Of a stretch of 64,000 bases of DNA, positions 55,202 through 64,000 are shown in pieces. Numbering within the stretch: position 1 is the first letter of the stretch; each line of letters starts with the position of its first letter. Location: assembly GCF_004078655.1 (NCBI RefSeq), contig NZ_RZNC01000003.1, forward strand, positions 124,001-188,000, read 5' to 3'. The notes under the pieces were generated by a model. That model saw only the letters and a program-made list of their open reading frames with translations. It was not told the origin of the DNA and did no database searches. A program made the translations under genes and the position numbers. The stretch is from Labedella populi. Its GTDB lineage: Bacteria > Actinomycetota > Actinomycetes > Actinomycetales > Microbacteriaceae.

Positions 55202-56011
55202 TCAGCACCCGGGGCCACTCGGACTTTCTTTGCAGTCGCCATCGACCAGCACGGTCTTCCCAACGACCACGACGGCGTCGACCGTGGTGGCGGCCGCGAC
55301 CGTGCCCTCGACGGTGATCCAGTCGCCGGCATCGAGGCTCACTTCAACGCTGTAGTCGACCGTGAGGCCGATGGTGATCGAGCCGCGATCCTCGAAGACG
55401 TGGGATGTCGCGGTCTCACTAAAGCGGGCGAGTTGTAGGTCTTCCCATGCGGCGCCGGGCGCCGAGAAGACCTCAGTCGATCCGTCACCCCAGTCCCAGT
55501 TGTACGAGGCGGGGGTGAAGCGTACAGCGACGGGACTGTCGAACAACGTGCCGTCCTGCCGGTGCGCCGTGGCACCCGCGATGAAGTTCGCGGGCAGTCC
55601 TCGAACCATCCACCCATCCGGCTCCATTTGAATCGATGGAGTCGCAGGCGCGAAGCTCGCGAGGTCACTGAGCGTGATTGCCCGGGCTTCGGACTGTCCG
55701 CATAAGACGGGGTCCTGGCAGGTTCCGAGCGCATCCCGAACCTCGCGAGGGTCGCCTGGGCTGTCTGCAAAATCCGGCGCCTCGGCATCGCCATCGCCAT
55801 CGCCATCGATGCCATCCCGAGGTCCCTGGATTGGCTCCGACGTCCTCTCTGCACGGAACTCGACCGAGCCGGGTCCAACGGTCCCTGTAGTGCAATCCTT
55901 GTTTCGGGCCGTGAGGACATCGCATGGCTTTAGGGCATAGGACGGACCCGGCGCCTGGCTCGAGGCGAGCACGAGCCCAAGAATTACAAGCAATATCCGT
56001 CTTCGGCCCAT
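55202..56011 (-). CDS. Secreted protein with PKD-like domain
   Basis: 269 residues with a cleavable signal peptide (RRR then a hydrophobic core, ending about SYA at residue 26). After an acidic Gly/Asp linker comes a domain with YNWDWGDGSTEVF, and HVFEDRGSITIGLTV about 35 residues later. This is the WDWGDG...HxYxxxG pattern of PKD/Ig-like domains. C-terminal beta strands and two Cys near the end follow. Its start overlaps the lipoprotein gene by 28 bp. Probably a cell-surface or secreted accessory protein; ligand unknown. Confidence 0.75.
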   Translation of the reverse strand: MGRRRILLVILGLVLASSQAPGPSYALKPCDVLTARNKDCTTGTVGPGSVEFRAERTSEPIQGPRDGIDGDGDGDAEAPDFADSPGDPREVRDALGTCQDPVLCGQSEARAITLSDLASFAPATPSIQMEPDGWMVRGLPANFIAGATAHRQDGTLFDSPVAVRFTPASYNWDWGDGSTEVFSAPGAAWEDLQLARFSETATSHVFEDRGSITIGLTVDYSVEVSLDAGDWITVEGTVAAATTVDAVVVVGKTVLVDGDCKESPSGPGC

Positions 56012-56526
56012 TGGTCCACTTTCGTTACAAGAAGCTCTACATCGTCCGCGGCGACGACCTCAAAGGAGATGAGGAGCGGGCTGCGGAGACGGCGCGCTCC
56101 GGTCGAGGTCTCCGCACCATCGGGATTGATCTCGCGAGTACGAGAAAGGTCGAGGCAAACGACGAGCGCGAGATCGCCGTTACCTCCCCACTGCACGGCG
56201 TCGACGAGCTTTTCTTCCGAGAAGGAGGATGTCCCGACGACCCGGGTCTCTGACCGCTGTTGATCGTCTGACACCAACTGGTTGAAGTACTCGGGCGTGA
56301 CGAGGTCTCTGAATTCATCGACCGCGGATGTCCCACCCGCATAACCGTCGAGGACACTGTTGAACCGCGTGAAGGCTTTGACCGCGTCGGAGAGGGCCGG
56401 TGTCGGCTCACTCGATGTCGTGGCCAATGGCCCCGGGGCCGGTGTCGTGGTGCAGCCGCTCATCGCGAGAGCAACAGCGCCCCATGGAATCCAAAGTCTC
56501 GACTTTCCAATTCGTGTTTCCCCCAT
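55984..56526 (-). CDS. Lipoprotein of unknown function
   Basis: About 180 residues, with a signal of basic residues plus hydrophobic WGAVALAMSGC; the lipobox cysteine is near residue 25. A Pro/Thr linker is followed by a compact domain with two cysteines (VVCLD and DGYCL). ATG 56526 has TACGGT 7 nt upstream, suggesting a leaderless mRNA; an upstream GTG (56535) is less likely. It forms an overlapping two-gene unit with the PKD-like protein. No domain recognised. Confidence 0.7.
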   Translation of the reverse strand: MGETRIGKSRLWIPWGAVALAMSGCTTTPAPGPLATTSSEPTPALSDAVKAFTRFNSVLDGYAGGTSAVDEFRDLVTPEYFNQLVSDDQQRSETRVVGTSSFSEEKLVDAVQWGGNGDLALVVCLDLSRTREINPDGAETSTGARRLRSPLLISFEVVAADDVELLVTKVDQWAEDGYCL

Positions 56527-56592
56527 TCGGATCACCGTAGAGGAGCGGGAAATGTCCGGCGGCGACTGTCCACAGGCGCCAGGAGCGGCGTG

Positions 56593-57189
56593 CTACAGGC
56601 TCCCGAGGACGTCGAGTCGCAAGTGCGCGAGGACCGCGATAACGACGAAACACAGCACCGTGACGAGGGGAACCCAGCGGAGCATCGCCCGGCCGATGCG
56701 GCGGCCCGCGGCTCCCGCGGGCAGGGCCCCCTCGGCGAGGACGTAGGCCGTCACGGCGAGGAAGCTCGGGATCGTGACCGACCACGTCACCATGCACCAC
56801 GGGCAGAGTGTACCGAGCACGAAGATGCTCTGGGAGATGAGCCACACGACGAAGGTCATCGCCCCGGCGAACCCGAGCCAGAAGAGTCCCCAGAACCAGC
56901 GGGCGAATCGTGCACCCGCCAGGAGCGCGACGCCGACGACGATGGGCGCGATCCACGCAGCGAGCCCGATGAGCGGATTCGGGAATCCGAAGAGCGAGCC
57001 CTGTGGAGAATCGAGGTTGGCGGAGCACTGCACGAGCGGACTGAAGTCGCACCCGGCCGCCTGGCCGGGATTCAGCAGCGCCTCGAACTTCTCGATCGTG
57101 AGAGAGAAAGCAGCCCACCAGCCGATCATTCCGGCGACGACGAGCAGGATGGCGATGGCGACGGGACGTCGCCGTTGTGAGGTCGGGAT
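56593..57189 (-). CDS. Vitamin K epoxide reductase family protein
   Basis: A 198-residue membrane enzyme with four or five helices that re-oxidises a DsbA-like partner using quinone, supporting disulfide formation outside the membrane. The loop cysteine pair is in GCDFSPLVQCSANL and the CXXC active site in TLCPWCMVTW. The GTG at 57189 is the likely start; CATAAT lies 6 nt upstream, so the mRNA may be leaderless. It is divergent from rne. A periplasmic DsbA partner is not in this window. Confidence 0.92.
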   Translation of the reverse strand: MPTSQRRRPVAIAILLVVAGMIGWWAAFSLTIEKFEALLNPGQAAGCDFSPLVQCSANLDSPQGSLFGFPNPLIGLAAWIAPIVVGVALLAGARFARWFWGLFWLGFAGAMTFVVWLISQSIFVLGTLCPWCMVTWSVTIPSFLAVTAYVLAEGALPAGAAGRRIGRAMLRWVPLVTVLCFVVIAVLAHLRLDVLGSL

Positions 57190-57491
57190 CACGGCTCGAT
57201 TATGACACCGCCACCTGGGCGCCCCGCGCCGCGAACATGCGGACGAGTCGGTCCGTGCGATAATGGCCACAGACGAGTTCGAACCCGCGCGTCGGACATC
57301 GTCGTCACGGTTTTTCAGGCTGTTGCCTGAAGTAGTCGGTCACGAAGGCCGACGGTGCGCGACCAGGGTGAGCCAGAGAGCCACACCGGTCGCCATGGAC
57401 ACAGGATTCGCTCGGGACCGCCTCGGCGGGAGCGAGCAGGGAAGATTCCCGGGACGGGGCGCGGCCCACCCGGACGAGGAGTGCACCAGCG
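57190..57491. other. Divergent intergenic region VKOR / rne
   Basis: 302 bp without a gene. It holds CATAAT close to the VKOR start on the minus strand, GATAAT (57258-57263) as a possible -10 for rne on the plus strand, and a perfect 7-bp hairpin with TGTT loop at 57315-57332 that would lie in the rne 5' untranslated region. No good coding frame is visible on either strand. Confidence 0.6.
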
Positions 57492-60146
57492 ATGGTGGAA
57501 GAATACGAACAGTCAGCCGGCGTAGCCGGAACCGAGGCCGACGCCCCCGACACGACCGCGGAGACGCCCGTAGAGGCGACCGAGGCGGAGTCACGTGAGG
57601 TCCAGCCCGACCGGGCCGCGTTCTCGGGGGATGGGTCGGGTGAGCCTTCCGACGCCGACGTCGCGGGTGCGCGCGACGAGACGGCGCCTCGAGTCGACGA
57701 TTCCTCCCACGATCGGGAGGCCGAGCAGTCCTTCGAGGGTGATGAGGAATCCGAGGCGCCGGAGAACCCGACAGAGTCGGAGGAGCCCGCCGACTCGGCC
57801 GACCCGTTCGCCGGAGTCACGATGAGCACGACGACGCTCATCTTCCACGCCCCCGCGGTCACGCCCCTCCCGCCGTTGCCGGCGCGTCAGCGCGCGGAGC
57901 GATTCGAAGAGGACGACGACGACGACCAGGACGAGGACGAGCGCGGTTCCAGCGTGCGTCGCCGGTCGCGTCGTCGCCGGGGCGACGAAGGTGGCCGGTC
58001 GAATGACCAGCCGTCCTCTCGCAACCGCCAGCAGCGTGAACCCGAGCTCATCACCGAGCCGCAGCGCGTCAAGGGATCCACTCGCCTCGAGGCGAAGAAG
58101 CAGCGGCGCCGGGATGGCCGCGATGCCGGCCGCCGGCGCGCGGTGGTCACCGAGGCCGAGTTCCTCGCCCGCCGCGAGTCGGTGGACCGCGCCATGGTCG
58201 TGCGCTCGAAGGACGGACGCATCCAGATCGGTGTCCTCGAGGACGGCGTCCTCGTGGAGCACTACGTCGCCCGCAACCAGGACGCGTCGCTCATCGGAAA
58301 CGTCTACCTCGGTCGCGTCCAGAACGTCCTCCCGAGCATGGAGGCCGCGTTCGTCGACATCGGCCGCGGCCGGAACGCTGTGCTCTACTCGGGAGAGGTG
58401 GACTGGGACGCCGCCGCCGAGAACTCGAGCGAAGGCAAGAACCAGCCCCGGCGCATCGAACTCGCGCTGAAGCCCGGCGACAAGGTGCTCGTGCAGGTAA
58501 CGAAGGACCCGGTCGGCCACAAGGGCGCCCGTTTGACCAGCCAGGTCTCGCTCCCCGGCCGTTACCTCGTCTACGTGCCGAACGGCTCGATGAACGGGAT
58601 CTCGCGCAAGCTGCCCGACACGGAGCGCGCGCGACTGAAGCGCATCCTCAAGGAGGTGCTGCCCGAGAGTTCCGGTGTCATCGTCCGCACGGCCGCCGAG
58701 GGCGCGACCGAGGAGCAGCTGACGGTCGACGTCAACCGGCTCACGTCGCAGTGGGCCGAGATCAGTCACTACGCGGAATCGGCTCAGGCGCCCGCTCTGC
58801 TCCACTCCGAGCCGGATCTGCTCATCAAGATCGTGCGCGACGTCTTCAACGAGGACTTCCAGCGCCTCGTGATCTCGGGTCAGGACGCGCTCCAGACGAT
58901 CGAGTCGTACGTCCGCCAGGTGGCGCCAGACCTCGTCGACCGGATCGAACGGTACGAGGGCCAGCGGGACGTCTTCGACGAGTTCCGCGTCAGCGAGCAG
59001 ATCGAGAAGGCGCTCGAGCGGAAGGTGTGGCTGCCCTCCGGCGGCTCGCTCGTCATCGACCGGACCGAGGCCATGACGGTCGTCGACGTCAACACGGGCA
59101 AGTTCGTCGGTTCGGGCGGAAACCTCGAAGAGACGGTCACGAAGAACAACCTCGAGGCGGCGGAGGAGATCGTCCGACAGCTGCGGCTGCGCGACATCGG
59201 CGGGATCATCGTGGTCGACTTCATCGACATGGTGCTCGAGAGCAACCGCGATCTGGTCCTGCGCCGCCTGGTCGAATGCCTCAGCCGGGACCGCACGAAG
59301 CACCAGGTCGCCGAGGTCACGTCGCTCGGACTCGTGCAGATGACCCGCAAGAAGCTCGGCCTGGGGCTGCTCGAGTCGTTCAGCGAACCGTGCGAGGCGT
59401 GCGCGAGCCGCGGCGTGATCGTGCACCACGAGCCCATCCCGAAGGGCGGCCGCCCGCAGCACACCAACGGATCGAACCAGAACGGCTCGGAGCGCCGCCG
59501 CAAGGGCGGCCAGAACGGGGCGGCGACCCCGCCTCCCGCGCCGAAGTCGGCCCCTCACGCGATCACGGACGACGCGAAGAACGCCCTCGCGCAGATTGCG
59601 GCGAGCACGATCCACCACACGACATCGACGGAGACGGACGGAGAGCACGTCCACATCACCGAGACGGTCGAGACGATCGAGACTCTGGAGGCCGTCGTCG
59701 ACGCGTCGCTCGTCGCGACGCGAGACGAGGCGGAGGTCTCGGAATCGGCCGATGCCACTCGGGGCGAGGTCGCGTCGATCGACGCGGCGCCCGAGGAGAG
59801 CGGCGTCGCCGACGGAGGTTCGACGGTCGAAGCCCCGGCGGAGCGCCCGCGGGAGGCCCGCAAGGGTCGCCGCAGCGGACGCGCCTCGAGCGAGAGCGTG
59901 CTCGGGCCCGTGGAATCACGCGCACCCGTTGAGGCGCCGCTCGCGATCCTCGACATCCCGATCGCGCCCGCCGGCGCGCCGGCGGGCGGGAAGGTCGACA
60001 AGCGTGCTGCTGAGGACCTGCTCGGGTCCGTGCTCGACGCGCTGCCCGAGCCCAAGCGCCCCGGTCAGGGTCGTGGACGCAGTCGACGCGTCACGACGGC
60101 TGCCCTCACCGGAACGCCCATCTCGCACGACGACGCGACGTCCTGA
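57492..60146 (+). CDS. rne: Ribonuclease E/G family endoribonuclease
   Basis: An 884-residue RNA-processing enzyme. The N-terminal ~200 residues are disordered: acidic, then Arg-rich. The catalytic core follows: S1 domain (YLGRVQNVLPSMEAAFVDIG, about 275-320), 5'-sensor/RNase H region, and DNase I-like site with catalytic aspartates in VVDVNTGKF and IIVVDFIDM. The Zn-link motif is CEACASRG. A second disordered C-terminal extension (about 660-884) probably scaffolds partners. N- and C-terminal extensions around a central core are typical of actinobacterial RNase E. Confidence 0.95.
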   Translation: MVEEYEQSAGVAGTEADAPDTTAETPVEATEAESREVQPDRAAFSGDGSGEPSDADVAGARDETAPRVDDSSHDREAEQSFEGDEESEAPENPTESEEPADSADPFAGVTMSTTTLIFHAPAVTPLPPLPARQRAERFEEDDDDDQDEDERGSSVRRRSRRRRGDEGGRSNDQPSSRNRQQREPELITEPQRVKGSTRLEAKKQRRRDGRDAGRRRAVVTEAEFLARRESVDRAMVVRSKDGRIQIGVLEDGVLVEHYVARNQDASLIGNVYLGRVQNVLPSMEAAFVDIGRGRNAVLYSGEVDWDAAAENSSEGKNQPRRIELALKPGDKVLVQVTKDPVGHKGARLTSQVSLPGRYLVYVPNGSMNGISRKLPDTERARLKRILKEVLPESSGVIVRTAAEGATEEQLTVDVNRLTSQWAEISHYAESAQAPALLHSEPDLLIKIVRDVFNEDFQRLVISGQDALQTIESYVRQVAPDLVDRIERYEGQRDVFDEFRVSEQIEKALERKVWLPSGGSLVIDRTEAMTVVDVNTGKFVGSGGNLEETVTKNNLEAAEEIVRQLRLRDIGGIIVVDFIDMVLESNRDLVLRRLVECLSRDRTKHQVAEVTSLGLVQMTRKKLGLGLLESFSEPCEACASRGVIVHHEPIPKGGRPQHTNGSNQNGSERRRKGGQNGAATPPPAPKSAPHAITDDAKNALAQIAASTIHHTTSTETDGEHVHITETVETIETLEAVVDASLVATRDEAEVSESADATRGEVASIDAAPEESGVADGGSTVEAPAERPREARKGRRSGRASSESVLGPVESRAPVEAPLAILDIPIAPAGAPAGGKVDKRAAEDLLGSVLDALPEPKRPGQGRGRSRRVTTAALTGTPISHDDATS

Positions 60147-60157
60147 CCTTGCGTCCC

Positions 60158-60198
60158 GAGCGGGCCGTGCCGGGGGATGACCCCGGCATGACCCGCTC
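60158..60198 (+). terminator. Terminator hairpin after rne
   Basis: GAGCGGG and GTGCCGGGG pair with CCCCGGCAT and CCCGCTC (60158-60175 with 60181-60198), with one small internal loop. It lies between convergent rne and DUF4031 genes. Confidence 0.8.
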
Positions 60199-60217
60199 AG
60201 GACTCGGCCGGGTCGGC

Positions 60218-60490
60218 TCAGTGCCCGCGACGGTCCTTCGCCCGCACGCGCAGCCCCGACGCGATGAGTCGGCGCGTGAGCTCGTTCGCCGACACCGGTT
60301 CCGCGCCGGCGGCGACCAGGCGGTCGTACTCGTGGCGTGGGACGTCGTAGTGGTCGATGTCGAAGCTCCGCCGCGGGATCCCCGCTGCCCCCGCGAAGGC
60401 GTGCAACTCCTCGATCGACGTGTCGCTCACGAGGTGCGACCAGAGTGTGTCGTGAGCGGGCCACTGCGCGGGATCGATCAGGACCGTCAT
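60218..60490 (-). CDS. DUF4031-family protein
   Basis: 90 residues, starting MTVLIDPAQWPAHDTLWSHLVSD, characteristic of the small DUF4031 family; the function is unknown. TAGACT sits 7 nt before the ATG and a second TAGACT 8 bp further up, so transcription is probably leaderless. It lies between rne and rplU on the opposite strand. Confidence 0.85.
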   Translation of the reverse strand: MTVLIDPAQWPAHDTLWSHLVSDTSIEELHAFAGAAGIPRRSFDIDHYDVPRHEYDRLVAAGAEPVSANELTRRLIASGLRVRAKDRRGH

Positions 60491-60547
60491 GCTCGTGAGT
60501 CTACGAGTCTACGAGTCGACGACCGGGCGCGCCGCGCCGGGGCTCAT

Positions 60548-60577
60548 TTGCCGCAATCGACTCCGATGGCGTAAACT
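60548..60577 (+). promoter_or_regulatory. Likely promoter of rplU-rpmA
   Basis: TTGCCG (60548-60553), an 18-bp spacer and TAAACT (60572-60577). It would give a leader of roughly 145 nt before rplU, leaving room for ribosomal-protein regulation, though I recognise no specific structure there. Confidence 0.55.
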
Positions 60578-60728
60578 CGACCCTTGGTGCGCGCAGCTTA
60601 TCCCTGTGTCCGAACCGAGGTTTTCTGACCGGACAGACTTTTCATCCCACGAGGTCTGGCGAGGGCAGTGACAATCCTTTCCAAATCGAAGCCAGTGAGC
60701 GCGAGCTCCCGGGAGAAGTAGGTACGAA

Positions 60729-61037
60729 GTGGTTTACGCAGTAGTGCGAGCCGGCGGTCGCCAGGAGAAGGTCGAAGTCGGCACCATCGTGACGATGGAC
60801 CGCGTCAAGGCGGACAAGGACGGCAAGCTCACGCTCGCCCCGGTCCTCCTCGTCGACGGCGAGACGATCACGTCCGACGCCAAGGCCCTCGAGAAGGTCG
60901 TCGTGTCGGCCGAGGTCATCGAGAACCTCCGCGGACCGAAGATCGTCATCCAGAAGTTCAAGAACAAGACCGGCTACAAGAAGCGTCAGGGGCACCGTCA
61001 GGAGCTCACGCGCGTCAAGGTCACCGGAATCAAGTAG
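60729..61037 (+). CDS. rplU: 50S ribosomal protein L21
   Basis: 102 residues: starts [18 protein letters not shown] and contains the RNA-binding [16 protein letters not shown] near the C-terminus, the L21 signature. GTG start with GGAGAAG upstream. Followed after 17 bp by rpmA, the standard pairing. Confidence 0.97.
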   Translation: MVYAVVRAGGRQEKVEVGTIVTMDRVKADKDGKLTLAPVLLVDGETITSDAKALEKVVVSAEVIENLRGPKIVIQKFKNKTGYKKRQGHRQELTRVKVTGIK

Positions 61038-61054
61038 CCAGAGGAGAGACAGAC

Positions 61055-61312
61055 ATGGCACACAAGAAGGGTGCGAGCTCTACTCGCAACGGTCGTGATT
61101 CCAACGCCCAGCGCCTCGGCGTGAAGCGCTTCGGCGGACAGGTCGTCCTCGCGGGCGAGATCATCGTCCGCCAGCGCGGCACGCACTTCCACCCCGGCGT
61201 GAACGTCGGTCGTGGCGGCGACGACACGCTCTTCGCGCTGTCGGCCGGCTCGGTCGAGTTCGGACGCAAGGGTGGCCGCAAGGTCGTCAACATCGTGGCG
61301 GCCGCCGAATAG
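61055..61312 (+). CDS. rpmA: 50S ribosomal protein L27
   Basis: 85 residues: [17 protein letters not shown], with [10 protein letters not shown] and IIVRQRGT, all standard for L27, whose N-terminus reaches the peptidyl transferase centre. No cleavable N-terminal extension. AGAGGAGAG precedes the ATG. Confidence 0.97.
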   Translation: MAHKKGASSTRNGRDSNAQRLGVKRFGGQVVLAGEIIVRQRGTHFHPGVNVGRGGDDTLFALSAGSVEFGRKGGRKVVNIVAAAE

Positions 61313-61326
61313 TCGGTGGTCTTCCA

Positions 61327-61360
61327 GGCAAGGGCGAGCTTCGGCTCGCCCTTGCCGTTT
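61327..61360 (+). terminator. Intrinsic terminator after rpmA
   Basis: A perfect 13-bp stem (61327-61339 with 61344-61356), TTCG tetraloop, followed by GTTT. It separates rplU-rpmA from obgE. Confidence 0.85.
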
Positions 61361-61428
61361 CTCCGGGTCGCTCGTCGGTTCTCGTCCTCCGGACGGGCGA
61401 CTGCGGCCCGCATCTGCATATCTAGTAA

Positions 61429-63802
<2,374 letters not shown>

Positions 63803-63811
63803 AATCGTGGG

Positions 63812-64000
63812 ATGACCGAGACCGTCATCGCCGCTCCCATCCGCGAGCGTTTCACCGCGGCCCGCGCGGCCGCCGTCCGCCTCGCGACGACCACCGGAGC
63901 CGCGCGTGTCGAGGCCCTCACCGCCATCGCTGCCGCCATCGATTCCCACGCGGACGCCATCATCGACGCGAACGCTCTCGATCTCGCCAACGGTCGCGAA
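63812..64000 (+). CDS. proA: Gamma-glutamyl phosphate reductase, N-terminal part (gene continues past window)
   Basis: 63 residues are visible: ARAAAVRLATTTGAARVEAL, then AIAAAIDSHADAIIDANALD, the N-terminal helices of ProA, the second enzyme of proline synthesis (an aldehyde dehydrogenase superfamily member). The catalytic part lies beyond the window. It follows proB by 9 bp. A possible leaderless promoter of its own sits in the gap. Confidence 0.9.
   Translation, partial: MTETVIAAPIRERFTAARAAAVRLATTTGAARVEALTAIAAAIDSHADAIIDANALDLANGRE

Noticed and set aside
57591-59654. 687-codon antisense frame across rne
   Set aside because: High-GC antisense shadow; rne shows clear domain structure on the plus strand.

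Overview
The window is a dense chromosomal stretch from a high-GC Gram-positive bacterium, most probably an actinobacterium of the family Microbacteriaceae. Evidence: strongly GC-biased third codon positions; GTG and TTG starts; paired clpP1-clpP2; a mycothiol-dependent nitroreductase-type thioredoxin-fold protein; the SCO4848 and DUF4233 small membrane families; an actinobacterial ileS T-box; many apparently leaderless starts; and the conserved block valS / ileS-folC-DUF4233-ndk / VKOR / rne-rplU-rpmA-obgE-proB-proA. The family call is inferred from gene content. Both edges cut genes: an ECF-type ATPase at position 1 and proA at position 64000.

Layout. 1-2.9 kb: ECF importer ATPase and EcfT plus a small P-loop kinase. 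2.8-7.1 kb: a degenerate D-Ala-D-Ala carboxypeptidase relative, a minimal zinc protease, a membrane Ser/Thr kinase and a membrane-anchored unknown, with a 22-base poly-G tract between the last two. 7.2-11.0 kb: nadE and a tightly coupled mevalonate operon (mvk-mvaD-pmk). 11.2-18 kb: tRNA-Arg, orn, tRNA-His, an SSB-like protein, a lipoprotein, ettA and two thioesterases. 18-25 kb: truncated haemoglobin, MscS, PepN, a DsbA-like nitroreductase, RpiB, a Nei-type glycosylase and Dps. 25-29 kb: a very large membrane protein whose N-terminal zinc ribbon is split off by a frameshift in a 15-bp minisatellite. 29-35 kb: gamma-carbonic anhydrase, tRNA-Gly, tRNA-Pro, tig, clpP1, clpP2 and clpX, the last preceded by an 18-bp tandem repeat that reads as a hydrophobic hexapeptide-repeat peptide.

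35-47.8 kb: M3 peptidase, methyltransferase, valS operon, and a dipeptide/nickel-type ABC importer divergent from a TetR regulator. 47.8-64 kb: T-box-controlled ileS-folC-DUF4233-ndk; an accessory insertion (DUF222/HNH endonuclease, secreted PKD-like protein, lipoprotein); VKOR; then rne, rplU, rpmA, obgE, proB and proA.

Functionally this is mostly housekeeping: isoprenoid precursor supply, protein folding and degradation, aminoacyl-tRNA supply, RNA turnover, ribosome biogenesis and proline synthesis. The unusual signals are the catalytically dead carboxypeptidase relative, the poly-G tract, the clpX leader repeat, repeated in-frame minisatellites near gene ends, the split membrane protein, and a striking series of TANNNT boxes placed 6-7 nt before start codons. 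I saw no CRISPR array, prophage or insertion sequence.
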